32,035 bases of DNA from an uncultured Alphaproteobacteria bacterium (GTDB lineage: Bacteria; Pseudomonadota; Alphaproteobacteria; Rhodobacterales; Rhodobacteraceae), in the NCBI GenBank assembly GCA_902619165.1, contig CACNDI010000023.1:1-32035 (forward strand). The letters run 5' to 3'. Below, piece by piece: positions 15,486 to 24,838 of this stretch. The notes below the pieces were generated by a model that searched no databases, was not told the origin of the DNA, and saw only the letters and a program-made list of their open reading frames with translations. Each line of letters opens with the position of its first letter. Position 1 is the stretch's first letter. The position numbers and the translations under genes are program-made.

Positions 15486-16412
15486 ATGAAAAAAATATTA
15501 GTTACATTGATAGCGCTAGTTCTATCAACTGGTGTTTCTTTTGGTGCAGATCATAAAGCAAACATTATCGTGGTAACTCACGGATCTGATACAGACGCCT
15601 TTTGGGGAGTCGTTAGAAATGGAGTTGAGGCTGCAAAGGCAGACACCGGTGCGGATGTTCAATACAGAAACCCACCAACTGGAGACTTAAACGAAATGGC
15701 ATCTTTGATTGAAGCTGCTATTGCTCAGAAGCCAGATGGTATTGTCGTTTCAATACCTGCACCAGATATTTTAGGTGGACCAATTAAGGCAGCTGTTGCA
15801 GCAGGAATTCCAGTTATATCAATGAATTCTGGAGCCGGCGTTTCAAAAAGCTTAGGTGCTGTAATGCACGTTGGACAACCTGAATATGAAGCTGGTCTAG
15901 GTGGCGGCGAAAAAAGCAAAGGGTTGGGTGGAAAGAACTCAGTTTGCTTTAACCACGAGCCAATGAATACAGCTCTTAAAGATAGATGCCAAGGTTTTGC
16001 TGACGGTATGGGTGAGAAGTTAAATATGGTTGAGGTTTCATCAGATTTCGATGATATCAAAAACACCGTTATCGCACATATGTCTTCCAATCCAGATACA
16101 GGAGCTATAATGGCCGTTGGTCCTACTGGTTGTGATCCAACTATAGCTGCTCTTAAGGAAATGGGTAAAGCTGGAAAAGTAGTTTTAGGTTGTTTTGACC
16201 TCGGACCAGCAATTGTTGATGGAATAATTGACGGTACAGTTAACTACGCCATCGACCAGCAGCAATTTTTGCAAGGCTACGTACCAGTGGTAGTACTACA
16301 TCTAAATCATAGAAATGGTACTCTTCCAGGTAATTCAATTAACTCAGGTCCAGGTTTTGTGACAAAGGGAAATGTTGAATTAGTGAAGAAACTAGCAGGA
16401 AAAGAAAGATAA
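15486..16412 (+). CDS. periplasmic sugar/inositol-binding protein of an ABC transporter
   Basis: The start is ATG 15486, supported by GGAGG ten bases upstream and by the signal peptide that immediately follows (MKKILVTLIALVLSTGVSFG, cleavage likely after G20). The mature 288 residues are a ribose-binding type (Peripla_BP_4) protein: IIVVTHGSDTDAFWG, NPPTGDLNEMASLIEAAI, KPDGIVVSIPAP and FDLGPAIVDGI are typical landmarks. It would capture substrate in the periplasm for the permease and ATPase that follow. Inositol as ligand is inferred from the operon. Only this gene is separated from the rest of the operon by a strong hairpin, as is common where the binding protein is needed in excess. Confidence 0.88.
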   Translation: MKKILVTLIALVLSTGVSFGADHKANIIVVTHGSDTDAFWGVVRNGVEAAKADTGADVQYRNPPTGDLNEMASLIEAAIAQKPDGIVVSIPAPDILGGPIKAAVAAGIPVISMNSGAGVSKSLGAVMHVGQPEYEAGLGGGEKSKGLGGKNSVCFNHEPMNTALKDRCQGFADGMGEKLNMVEVSSDFDDIKNTVIAHMSSNPDTGAIMAVGPTGCDPTIAALKEMGKAGKVVLGCFDLGPAIVDGIIDGTVNYAIDQQQFLQGYVPVVVLHLNHRNGTLPGNSINSGPGFVTKGNVELVKKLAGKER

Positions 16413-16441
16413 GAAGTATACCTCTTTCTTATTTATAACGG

Positions 16442-16475
16442 TCTGGCAAATCATAGCGATTTGCCAGATTTATTT
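16442..16475 (+). terminator. intra-operon hairpin after the binding-protein gene
   Basis: A perfect 11-bp stem, TCTGGCAAATC (16442-16452) with GATTTGCCAGA (16458-16468), closes a 5-nt loop and is followed by TTTATTTT. It lies 30 bp past the binding-protein stop and before the permease ribosome site. It probably acts as a partial terminator or 3' mRNA stabiliser. Confidence 0.75.
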
Positions 16476-16486
16476 TAGGGGGACAA

Positions 16487-17545
16487 ATGGCATCTGATGA
16501 ACGCATACGAGATATCGGATTAATCAGAAGATCTATATCTAGACCAGAGTTAGGGTCTGTTTTTGGTTTAATAATAATTGTCATTACTTTTATGACGCTT
16601 ACCTCAATCAGTGGCACCTTTGGAGCAATGTGGCTAAATCCAATTGGAATCCAAGCATGGGTTGAGCTAGCAGCGTTTGTGGGCATCTTAGCTATCGGTG
16701 CCTCTCTTTTGATGATAGCAGGAGAGTTTGATCTCAGCATGGGAGCAAATATTGCTTTAGCCGGACATAGCTTTGCTATTTTTCTTTTATTTGGAGTGCC
16801 CATTGAGTTGGCGATCATTTTAACCTTTATAGAGCTCGCTTTTTTAGGATTTATCATTGGAGTAATTGTTGTCAGAACGGGACTTCCCAGCTTTATTGTA
16901 ACTTTGGCATTTTGGTTTGCTAGTCGAGGGTTTGCAGTATTTCTTAGCCAAACGTTTTTCAATCAATCTAGATTATCTGTGAAGGCAAATCTAAAACCAC
17001 CCCCGGGAGGTGGAGAGGATCCTACACTGATTGATAACATTTTTGCATTTGATAAGGCTTTTGGGGTTCCCTTCGATGCCGAAGTTTATTACTTTATCAT
17101 TCTCGTATTCATAGTTGCTTTCATTACCAATCGAACACCATATGGAAATTGGATATATGCGTCTGGAGGTGACCCGGTGGCTGCAAGAGCTGTTGGTGTT
17201 CCAGTAGCAAGGGTGAAAATTAGCTTATTTATGATCTCGACTTCTCTTGCCTGTCTCTTAGGTATTTTAACCGTAATGACATCTGGTGCATCAGATCCCA
17301 AAGCAGGAGATTTTCGCGAACTACATGCTATTGCAGCGGCGGTTATTGGCGGTTGTGCATTAACCGGCGGTTACGGCTCTGTCGTTGGAGCAGTTCTTGG
17401 GGCATTAATTTTTGCAATCGCAAGCCGAGGAATAAACTTTGTTCCTTTTATCGACAATAACCTTTTTAGGGTGATGCTGGGAATGCTAATTTTAGGATCT
17501 GCTCTTTTAAACCAATTTTTGAGAGACAGGATAGTGAAAGGCTAA
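16487..17545 (+). CDS. sugar ABC transporter permease (RbsC-type)
   Basis: A 352-residue inner-membrane permease of the BPD_transp_2 group, with about eight to ten hydrophobic helices. Family landmarks are AGEFDLSMGANIALAG (the conserved E-F-D-L-S segment), GLPSFIVTLAFWF, the cytoplasmic coupling loop GGDPVAARAVGV with KISLFM, and near the end AAAVIGGCALTGGYGS. A periplasmic insert at about 160-190 (KPPPGGGEDP) is somewhat long. The ribosome site AGGGGGA precedes ATG 16487. It forms the membrane channel with the ATPase gene, whose start is 7 bp after this stop. Confidence 0.92.
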   Translation: MASDERIRDIGLIRRSISRPELGSVFGLIIIVITFMTLTSISGTFGAMWLNPIGIQAWVELAAFVGILAIGASLLMIAGEFDLSMGANIALAGHSFAIFLLFGVPIELAIILTFIELAFLGFIIGVIVVRTGLPSFIVTLAFWFASRGFAVFLSQTFFNQSRLSVKANLKPPPGGGEDPTLIDNIFAFDKAFGVPFDAEVYYFIILVFIVAFITNRTPYGNWIYASGGDPVAARAVGVPVARVKISLFMISTSLACLLGILTVMTSGASDPKAGDFRELHAIAAAVIGGCALTGGYGSVVGAVLGALIFAIASRGINFVPFIDNNLFRVMLGMLILGSALLNQFLRDRIVKG

Positions 17546-17552
17546 AGAGACT

Positions 17553-18317
17553 ATGATCCCATCAATTGAATTTAGGGGTGTATCGAAGTTTTTTGGTAAT
17601 ATAATAGCGCTGAAGGATATATCGTTTAAGGTTTTTAAGGGTGAGATAACGGCTTTATTAGGTGATAATGGTGCAGGTAAATCAACACTAATAAAACTGT
17701 TATCTGGGGTCCACATTCCTAGTGAGGGCGAAATACTGCTGAGCGGTGAGCCAGTGAATTTTAAGTCACCAAGACAAGCTGTTTCTGCTGGTATCGGTAC
17801 AGTGTATCAGGACTTGGCGTTACAACCTTTGATGAGTGTGACTAGAAATTTCTTTCTAGGTAGAGAGATTACCAAAGGCTTATTTTTAAATATGCCTCTG
17901 ATGAATACAATCACAAAAAAGGAAATGGCGAAACTGGGTATTGATGTAGCGGACCCAACACAACCGATAGGAACTATGTCAGGTGGTCAAAGACAGACAC
18001 TAGCGATCGCTAGAGCTATTTATTTTGGAGCCAATGTTCTTATTCTGGATGAGCCAACTTCGGCCCTCGGACAAAAACAGCAGTTAGAAGTTTTAAGAAC
18101 TATAAAAAAAGTAAAAGAGTTAGGTGACATAGCCATAATATTCATAACCCATAATGATATGCACGCTAAACTTTTGGGAGATCGTTTTGCTTTTCTGAAC
18201 AGAGGAAAAGTTTTGGCCGAGGGATCAAGAGAGGAAATTGATATGAATAACCTTAGACCCTTGATGGCAGGTGGTGCAGAGTTAGAGAAACTTGAAACAG
18301 AATTCTCTGGAAGATAG
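17553..18317 (+). CDS. sugar ABC transporter ATP-binding protein (single domain, FrcA-like)
   Basis: A 254-residue ATPase with one nucleotide-binding domain, unlike the double-domain RbsA/MglA type, and so resembling FrcA. Walker A is GDNGAGKST (37-45), the Q-loop is Q86 (VYQDLAL), the signature is SGGQ (143-146), Walker B is LILDEP (D166, E167) and the switch His is H200 (ITHND). It energises import through the adjacent permease. ATG 17553 lies 7 bp after the permease stop, so translation is probably coupled. Confidence 0.93.
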   Translation: MIPSIEFRGVSKFFGNIIALKDISFKVFKGEITALLGDNGAGKSTLIKLLSGVHIPSEGEILLSGEPVNFKSPRQAVSAGIGTVYQDLALQPLMSVTRNFFLGREITKGLFLNMPLMNTITKKEMAKLGIDVADPTQPIGTMSGGQRQTLAIARAIYFGANVLILDEPTSALGQKQQLEVLRTIKKVKELGDIAIIFITHNDMHAKLLGDRFAFLNRGKVLAEGSREEIDMNNLRPLMAGGAELEKLETEFSGR

Positions 18318-18368
18318 TAGTGATTTAAAAGGGGAAAACATCAGCTTTTTGAAAGGCTTAAAAGTAAA

Positions 18369-20276
18369 ATGGTTAATCAAAAAAATGATCTTGATGTAAT
18401 AACAATTGGACGATCTTCAGTAGATTTATATGGAGGGCAAGTTGGAGGACGACTCGAAGATATGACGTCGTTCCAAAAATACATTGGGGGTAGTCCTACT
18501 AACATTAGCATTGGAGCATCAAGATTAGGTTTGAGATCTGCGGTCATTACAAGAGTAGGTGATGAGCATTTCGGGCGATTTATTACTGAGCAATTAACTA
18601 GAGAGGGTGTAAACACAGAGGGAATTATTATTGATAAGGAACGTCTGTCCGCTCTCGCTATTTTAGGAATTCGCGATAAGGAACAATTCCCTTTATTATT
18701 TTACCGTGAGAATTGTGCTGATATGGGCCTCACAAAGAATGAAATTGATCCAGATTTTATTAAACGCGCAAAATGTGTTGTTGTAACCGGTACCCACTTT
18801 AGCTCGAAGCAAGTATCAGAAGCTTCGTTCCAAGCAATTAACTATGCAAAAAATAATAATGTGCTTGTCGGGTTTGATATTGATTATCGTCCGAACCTCT
18901 GGTCCCTAGGCGGTCATGGTGATGGTGAGAGCAGGTTCGAAGAAAGTAAGGTCGTAACAAGTCATGTTCAAAAAATCATACGCCACTGTGATCTTATTGT
19001 AGGAACGGAAGAAGAATGGCATATAGCAGGGGGAACTCAAGACACATTAAAGGCGCTTAGAATCTGTCGTGAACTAACGCAAGCTATAATAGTCTGTAAA
19101 AGGGGCGCCATGGGGTGCACCGTTTTCCCCGATGCTATAATTAACTGGGCTTCAGGTATTTCTGTAAAAGTTAATAAAATTGAGATATTTAATGTCCTGG
19201 GTGCTGGTGATGGCTTTATGGCAGGTTTTTTATATGGTTGGTTAAATGACCAGTCGTTGGAATTATGCGCGAAGTATGCCAATGCATGTGGTGCTTTAGC
19301 AGTCTCTCGACATGGATGTGCACCAGCTTATCCATCTAAAATAGAGTTAGAACACTACCTCAAAAATGGAAGCCAGCACTTTTCTTTAAGACAAGATACA
19401 TTTCTAGAACAACTGCATTGGAGTACGAATAGAAGAAAGAGTTTTGATAACCTTTTTACTTTGGCAATAGATCACAGAGTGCAATTTAAAAAGCTAGCAG
19501 AGGAAAATGAAAAACAAAAAGAGGATATCGCTGTTTTCAAATCAATGGCATTAGAGGCCTGTTTGGAGGCACAAAAAACTGAGCAAGAAAATGTAGGTAT
19601 CCTTTTAGATGAAGAATATGCAGAAAGCTCTTTGCATGCCACGTCTGATCATGACATATGGATTGGTAGACCAATTGAAAAGGCAGGTGTATTTCCTTTA
19701 GAATTAACTGAGGAGCCTGATATAGGATCACGACTCGCAAACTGGCCAGTCAATCATTGTGTGAAAGTCTTGGCACCCTTAAGAAATGATGATCCAAAAG
19801 AAATCTATGAACATCAAGTAAAACTTTTAAGTCAATTAGCGCAAGCGTGTAGGCTTACTAACCATGAACTATTATTGGAGATTATTACAAAAAGAAATGA
19901 CAAAGCTAGCTCTCCTGAGCAGATCCTATCTCTTATGCAGAAATTGTATGAAGATAATATTTATCCCGATTGGTGGAAACTAGAGCCTATTGAAAATGTC
20001 GAGTTTTGGTCAAAAGCCAATGATATCGTACAGCAGTTTGATCCATATGCCCAAGGAATAATCGTTTTGGGCATGGATGCGCCCTCAGATAAATTGGCTT
20101 CAGTTTTTGATCTATGTAAAAATTATAAATACGTAAAGGGGTTCGCAGTAGGACGGTCGATATTTTTTGAAACAGCCAGAAAGTGGTTTGGAAATAAAAT
20201 AACTAATCAACAAGCAAAGTATGAGATGTTTAATAAATTTACTACGCTTATAAAGTTATGGAAGAGGAAAAATTAA
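18369..20276 (+). CDS. iolC: bifunctional 5-dehydro-2-deoxygluconokinase (IolC) with C-terminal DUF2090 aldolase-like domain
   Basis: The N-terminal PfkB kinase (about residues 8-330) phosphorylates 5-dehydro-2-deoxy-D-gluconate. It carries IGGSPTNISIGASRLG, the anion-hole/catalytic motif GAGDG with D281, and the start IGRSSVDLYG typical of IolC. From about residue 345 a DUF2090 domain follows (LFTLAIDHRVQF with the conserved D-H-R; WWKLEP near 560; GFAVGRSIFF near the end). This fusion is widely annotated as kinase plus 5-dehydro-2-deoxyphosphogluconate aldolase. The 635-residue length is normal for the fusion. It is 51 bp after the ATPase gene, and iolD starts two bases after its stop. Confidence 0.92.
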   Translation: MVNQKNDLDVITIGRSSVDLYGGQVGGRLEDMTSFQKYIGGSPTNISIGASRLGLRSAVITRVGDEHFGRFITEQLTREGVNTEGIIIDKERLSALAILGIRDKEQFPLLFYRENCADMGLTKNEIDPDFIKRAKCVVVTGTHFSSKQVSEASFQAINYAKNNNVLVGFDIDYRPNLWSLGGHGDGESRFEESKVVTSHVQKIIRHCDLIVGTEEEWHIAGGTQDTLKALRICRELTQAIIVCKRGAMGCTVFPDAIINWASGISVKVNKIEIFNVLGAGDGFMAGFLYGWLNDQSLELCAKYANACGALAVSRHGCAPAYPSKIELEHYLKNGSQHFSLRQDTFLEQLHWSTNRRKSFDNLFTLAIDHRVQFKKLAEENEKQKEDIAVFKSMALEACLEAQKTEQENVGILLDEEYAESSLHATSDHDIWIGRPIEKAGVFPLELTEEPDIGSRLANWPVNHCVKVLAPLRNDDPKEIYEHQVKLLSQLAQACRLTNHELLLEIITKRNDKASSPEQILSLMQKLYEDNIYPDWWKLEPIENVEFWSKANDIVQQFDPYAQGIIVLGMDAPSDKLASVFDLCKNYKYVKGFAVGRSIFFETARKWFGNKITNQQAKYEMFNKFTTLIKLWKRKN

Positions 20277-20278
20277 AA

Positions 20279-22126
20279 ATGAAAACAGTTAAATTAACTG
20301 CAGCGCAGGCTCTGGTAAAGTGGATGATTGCCCAGAAGATTGAACAATTTGATGGATCGTTTGAAATGGCTTTCAAAGGTGTGTGGGGAATATTTGGTCA
20401 CGGTAACGTTGCTGGCATAGGTGAGGCTTTAGAAAAGCACAAATCCGAACTTCCGACCTATAGAGGGCATAACGAGCAAGGCATGGCCCATGCGGCATTA
20501 GCATATACAAAAGAGATGCGAAGGAGAAGGTTTATGGCCGTCACATCATCTATTGGTCCTGGAGCAACCAACCTAGTAACAGCAGCGGCATTAGCTCACG
20601 TTAATAGGCTACCAATTCTTTTACTACCAGGTGATATCTTTGCTGACAGACGCCCTGACCCAGTACTTCAACAGGTTGAAGATTTTGAAGACGGAACTGT
20701 ATCTGCTAATGATTGCTTCAGACCAGTCAGCAGATATTTTGATCGAATAACTAGGCCCGAACAATTACTCAATGCGTTACCAAAAGCCATGTCTATTCTT
20801 ACTGACCCAGCTATGGCTGGCCCTGTTACTCTTGCGTTTTGTCAAGATGTCCAAGCCGAAGCCTATAATTATCCAGAATCTTTTTTTGAAATTGTTCACT
20901 GGAATGTCAGAAGAATTCAACCAGACCGAAGAGAGATAGAGAGGTTGGCTAACTCACTAAAAAAGTCAAAAAAACCTGTAGTAATCGCTGGTGGAGGAGT
21001 AAAATATAGCGATGCGCAAAACGAACTAAAGAAATTTTTAGATCTAACTAAAATACCACTAGTGGCAACACAAGCTGGAAAATCAGTCTTAGTAGAAAAA
21101 GATGAGCAGAACCTTGGATCTATCGGAGTGACAGGTTCTAGTTCAGCCAATGCAATTATATCAGGTGCAGATTTCGTTATTTCCGTAGGAAGTCGCTTGC
21201 AAGATTTTACTACAGGCTCCAACGGACTAATAAAAGCTCCGGTATATTCTATAAATGTTCAGGCACATGATCTAACTAAACACAAGTCCATACCTGTTCT
21301 GGGGGATGCTAAGGAGACACTCCAATTGCTGAGAGCGCTAAGCATAAATTATAAGGTTAGTGCAGACTATATCGCGCATTATTCCCGAGCAAAGGCAAAT
21401 TGGACAAAAGACGTAGACAAAGTAACTTCTCCTAGTTTAATGAATAGTCTACCTGCCGACAGTCAAGTAATCGGAGCAGTAAACCGAAGTGTGCCAGAAA
21501 ACACAATCGTTATAGGCGCGGCAGGGTCAATGCCAGGAGAACTACATAAACTCTGGAGAGTTTTAGATCAAGATACGTATCATATGGAATATGGGTATTC
21601 TTGTATGGGATATGAGGTTTCAGCTGGTATTGGAGTAAATCTCGCTGCACCTAATAGACCAAATGTAATTTTTGCAGGCGATGGCTCTTACCTAATGATG
21701 AATTCGGAACTCGCTACCGCCGCAATGATGGGCGTTTCAATGACTCTCATCCTTACAAATAATAGAGGTTATGGTTGTATTAATCGCTTACAAAAAGCTT
21801 CTGGGGGGACCGAGTTTAACAACCTGTTTTCAGACTCTAAATTCGAGAATCAGATAGAAATTGATTACGTTTCTCATGCAAAATCTATGGGAGCTGAAGC
21901 CACACATGTTTCCGACATAACTGAATTGGAGAGAGAGGTTAAAAGCGCAATTTCAAAAAAGGGCGTTAATGTTATAGTGATAGATACAGATCCAAATATA
22001 AGTACTGAGGAAGGAGGTGCTTGGTGGGATGTGGCGATTCCAGAAACCTTCATCGATAATAGCAAGTCAGATCTTTCAAAGAAGTATTTAGTGGCTAGAG
22101 TAATACAAGACAAAGGATCCAAATAG
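20279..22126 (+). CDS. iolD: 3D-(3,5/4)-trihydroxycyclohexane-1,2-dione hydrolase (IolD)
   Basis: A thiamin-diphosphate enzyme that opens the ring of the diketo intermediate to give 5-deoxy-D-glucuronate. The 615-residue protein has the catalytic Glu E66 in YRGHNEQGMAHA, a central domain with VIAGGGVKYS, and the ThDP/Mg motif GDG (467-469) ending with NN (494-495). I start it at ATG 20279 (MKTVKLTAAQALVKW, the usual IolD opening), with AGAGGA ten bases upstream inside the end of iolC. An in-frame ATG at 20258 would overlap iolC and add seven residues. The stop TAG overlaps the GTG of iolB by one base. Confidence 0.94.
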   Translation: MKTVKLTAAQALVKWMIAQKIEQFDGSFEMAFKGVWGIFGHGNVAGIGEALEKHKSELPTYRGHNEQGMAHAALAYTKEMRRRRFMAVTSSIGPGATNLVTAAALAHVNRLPILLLPGDIFADRRPDPVLQQVEDFEDGTVSANDCFRPVSRYFDRITRPEQLLNALPKAMSILTDPAMAGPVTLAFCQDVQAEAYNYPESFFEIVHWNVRRIQPDRREIERLANSLKKSKKPVVIAGGGVKYSDAQNELKKFLDLTKIPLVATQAGKSVLVEKDEQNLGSIGVTGSSSANAIISGADFVISVGSRLQDFTTGSNGLIKAPVYSINVQAHDLTKHKSIPVLGDAKETLQLLRALSINYKVSADYIAHYSRAKANWTKDVDKVTSPSLMNSLPADSQVIGAVNRSVPENTIVIGAAGSMPGELHKLWRVLDQDTYHMEYGYSCMGYEVSAGIGVNLAAPNRPNVIFAGDGSYLMMNSELATAAMMGVSMTLILTNNRGYGCINRLQKASGGTEFNNLFSDSKFENQIEIDYVSHAKSMGAEATHVSDITELEREVKSAISKKGVNVIVIDTDPNISTEEGGAWWDVAIPETFIDNSKSDLSKKYLVARVIQDKGSK

Positions 22127-22926
22127 TGAGCAAGCTCCTAATTAATCCAGATTTGAAATCTATGAGATTACATAACATCACTCCTTCAAGTGCTGGCTGG
22201 AAATATGTTGGATTAGAGGTTTATAAAGCTTTTAAAGGAAATAAGTTCTCTAGAAATGGTGACTCACGAGAGGTCTGCGTTGTGTTATTAAGTGGAGAAA
22301 TAAACTTTTTTTTAAATGGAGAAGAAGTTGGGAACTTTAAAGGCAGAAGTTCAGTTTTTGATAACAAGGCACCTTTTGCGTTTTACTGTCCAGCCAATCA
22401 TAGCTTTGAAATAAATACACTTACAGATTGTGAGTTTGCTTATTGCACAGCACCCGGCTTAACTCAGGATCAAGAATTTCGCGTAATTATACCAGAGAAA
22501 ATGGAAAAAGAAAAAAGGGGGGAAGGTTCCAACACTAGATATGTTTGCAACATACTTCCAGAAACTGAGCCAGCTGATAGCTTATTAGTAGTTGAGGTTA
22601 TTACTCCATCAGGAAACTGGTCCTCCTATCCGCCTCACAAACATGATCAGGACAATTTACCAACAGAGTCCTATCTTGAAGAAACGTACTATCATAGAAT
22701 AGATCCTTCGCAAGGATACGTAACTCAACGCGTATACACAGACGATTTGAGTATTAATGAATCCATGTCGCCCTCTGATAAAAGTGTCGTACTAGTTCCG
22801 GCTGGCTATCATCCAGTTGGTGTCCCACATGGGTATAAAAGTTATTATTTAAATGTAATGGCAGGTCCCAAGAGAGTTTGGAAGTTTAAAAATGATCCAA
22901 ATCATGATTGGATAGTGAATAAATAG
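22126..22926 (+). CDS. iolB: 5-deoxy-glucuronate isomerase (IolB)
   Basis: It isomerises 5-deoxy-D-glucuronate to 5-dehydro-2-deoxy-D-gluconate. The 266-residue bicupin matches IolB closely: GNWSSYPPHKHD with metal ligands H171 and H173, LEETYYHRI with E185/E186 and H190, VPAGYHPVG with H229, and YYLNVMAGP with WKFKNDPNHDW at the C-terminus. GTG 22126 overlaps the last base of the iolD stop codon, a clear translational coupling. This is the canonical copy; a more diverged copy lies at 24839. Confidence 0.94.
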   Translation: MSKLLINPDLKSMRLHNITPSSAGWKYVGLEVYKAFKGNKFSRNGDSREVCVVLLSGEINFFLNGEEVGNFKGRSSVFDNKAPFAFYCPANHSFEINTLTDCEFAYCTAPGLTQDQEFRVIIPEKMEKEKRGEGSNTRYVCNILPETEPADSLLVVEVITPSGNWSSYPPHKHDQDNLPTESYLEETYYHRIDPSQGYVTQRVYTDDLSINESMSPSDKSVVLVPAGYHPVGVPHGYKSYYLNVMAGPKRVWKFKNDPNHDWIVNK

Positions 22927-22952
22927 ATTGTTTTAAAGAAAGTGAGTTGTAT

Positions 22953-23852
22953 ATGGAGGTAAAGCTTGGTATGTCGCCAATTTCATGGACTAATGATGAT
23001 TTACCTGAACTTGGAGGTGATACGAGTTTAGAAACATGCTTAAAAGAAACACGATTGGCTGGATTTTCAGGTACTGAGTTAGGTGGAAAATTTCCAAAGA
23101 ACCCTTCTAGCCTTAAAGAAGTTTTAGAAGAGCATGAATTAAAGCTTATTTCCGGTTGGTATTCTGGCACAATGCTAAATAACAATCTAAAAGACGAAAA
23201 AATTAAACTAGATGAAACTTTAAATTTATTTGCCGAAGTTGGTGCGAGCGTTTTAGTTTATGGTGAAACGTTCAATACAGTTCAAAACAAAAAGAATAAA
23301 CCCTTAAATTCGAGGCCGAGATTATCCGAATTTGATATTAAGCAATACGGCCGAGATTTAGGTGATCTAGCCGATTATTGCTTAGACAAAGGCGTACCAT
23401 TGACCTTTCATCACCATATGGGTACAGCCGTAGAGACACAAAATGAGATCGAGCAATTAATGAATAGCACTAGAGACTCAGTTGGTCTTCTTCTAGACAC
23501 AGGACATCTTTTATTTGCCGACGGTGATTATGATAAAATTATTTCTAATTATGGGGATAGAATAAATCATATTCATACAAAAGATATTAGAAAGGACGTT
23601 TTCAAGAATGTGGATAAAAGTAAAGATAGCTTTTTAGACTGTGTATTGGATGGCGTGTTTACAGTGCCAGGAGATGGTTGCATTAATTATCGAAAGTTTA
23701 TCAAACGGCTTAAAGATATTAGATACAAAGGTTGGATAGTGATTGAAGCAGAGCAAGATCCTCTGAAAGCCAATCCATTTGAGTACGCAAAAAAGGGTTT
23801 CAATACCTTATTTTCCTGCTTAGAAGAATATGATTTTAAGATAATTGCCTAA
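22953..23852 (+). CDS. iolE: inosose dehydratase (IolE)
   Basis: It dehydrates 2-keto-myo-inositol to the diketone used by IolD. The 299-residue TIM barrel of the AP-endonuclease-2 type has KLGMSPISWTNDDLPELGG at the N-terminus, TELGG, HHHMGT (153-158), DTGH (182-185), HTKD (208-211) and EAEQDP (265-270); D182, H208 and E265 are likely metal ligands. I use ATG 22953 because the conserved V-K-L-G strand would be lost at the next ATG (22971), even though a GGAGGT ten bases before 22971 makes that start possible. It is 26 bp after iolB. Confidence 0.92.
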   Translation: MEVKLGMSPISWTNDDLPELGGDTSLETCLKETRLAGFSGTELGGKFPKNPSSLKEVLEEHELKLISGWYSGTMLNNNLKDEKIKLDETLNLFAEVGASVLVYGETFNTVQNKKNKPLNSRPRLSEFDIKQYGRDLGDLADYCLDKGVPLTFHHHMGTAVETQNEIEQLMNSTRDSVGLLLDTGHLLFADGDYDKIISNYGDRINHIHTKDIRKDVFKNVDKSKDSFLDCVLDGVFTVPGDGCINYRKFIKRLKDIRYKGWIVIEAEQDPLKANPFEYAKKGFNTLFSCLEEYDFKIIA

Positions 23853-23857
23853 GTTTA

Positions 23858-24829
23858 ATGACCATCGAATTACCCATAAAATTAAAACAACGAATGGCAA
23901 AGCGTCAATTTGTAATTGTAGGAAGAGCTGGAATGGACCTTTACCCTAAACCAGCCAATAAACAAACGAGTGAAGCCGGTACATTTATCTCTGATTTGGG
24001 GGGATCTGCTGCAAACATTGCTGTTTCTATTTCCAAACTGGGAGGTCGTTCTCAAATTATAACTGTGGTCTCAGATGATGAAATTGGTAATTTTGTTTGG
24101 AAAAAATTAGAAGAGCATAAAGTAGATACTTCACTAGTAACCAAGTCTCAAAATAATAATGCTCGTACATCACTTGCAATAGCAGAGATAAGAGAAGAGC
24201 CAAAGGTCGTTATCTATCGTAATAATGCCGCTGATCTTTTGATAGATAAACAAAATATTGATAGCTTAAATCTAGAGAATTATGCCGGTATTGTGATCAC
24301 TGGAACTGCGCTTTCGGATGAACCATCGAGATCAACAATAAACCTACTTATCGAAAAATCAAAAAATGCAAAATGCCCTGTTATATTCGACGTTGATTAC
24401 AGAGCAAATGCCTGGACTTCAATATCATTGGCATCCGCTGAACTTCGAGGAGTTGCAAAAATAGCTGATATGTGTGTTGGCAATAGAGAAGAGTTTGAAA
24501 TAATGTTTGAACAAACGGATTTACGAAAGGTCAGTGCTAATTTTAATCCAAACCAACTAGTGTTATTCAAAAAAGGAGCTGATGGTTGTGACATTATTTT
24601 AGATGGTGAAACGGAGTCATATACCGTGTTTAAAGTGAAAGCAAAGAAACCATACGGAGCTGGTGATGCATTCTTAGGTACAATTCTTCACTCACTCTCA
24701 AATGGATTATGTTTAGAATCAGCTATAAAAAGAGGTAACGCGTCTGCAGCTATTGTCGTTTCGAAAGAAGGATGCTCATCGGCGATGCCCAATCTTAACC
24801 AGCTAATTGAATTTATCGAGACACATTAG
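23858..24829 (+). CDS. second PfkB sugar kinase, IolC-like, without DUF2090
   Basis: A 323-residue ribokinase-family enzyme. It shows VGRAGMDLYP at the N-terminus (as in IolC), SDLGGSAANIAVSISKLGG, IFDVDYRANAW (matching FDIDYRPNLW in the fused IolC) and the catalytic GAGDAF with D270. These shared positions make it an IolC paralogue rather than a generic sugar kinase. It starts 5 bp after iolE and is followed 9 bp later by a second IolB-like gene, so it belongs to the same operon. Likely substrate: 5-dehydro-2-deoxygluconate or a stereoisomer. Which kinase serves the main pathway cannot be told from sequence. Confidence 0.85.
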   Translation: MTIELPIKLKQRMAKRQFVIVGRAGMDLYPKPANKQTSEAGTFISDLGGSAANIAVSISKLGGRSQIITVVSDDEIGNFVWKKLEEHKVDTSLVTKSQNNNARTSLAIAEIREEPKVVIYRNNAADLLIDKQNIDSLNLENYAGIVITGTALSDEPSRSTINLLIEKSKNAKCPVIFDVDYRANAWTSISLASAELRGVAKIADMCVGNREEFEIMFEQTDLRKVSANFNPNQLVLFKKGADGCDIILDGETESYTVFKVKAKKPYGAGDAFLGTILHSLSNGLCLESAIKRGNASAAIVVSKEGCSSAMPNLNQLIEFIETH

Positions 24830-24838
24830 GAGTATAAA

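Noticed and set aside
20258-20278. Earlier ATG for iolD overlapping iolC
   Set aside because: The ribosome site AGAGGA lies inside this segment and the conserved IolD N-terminus starts at 20279.
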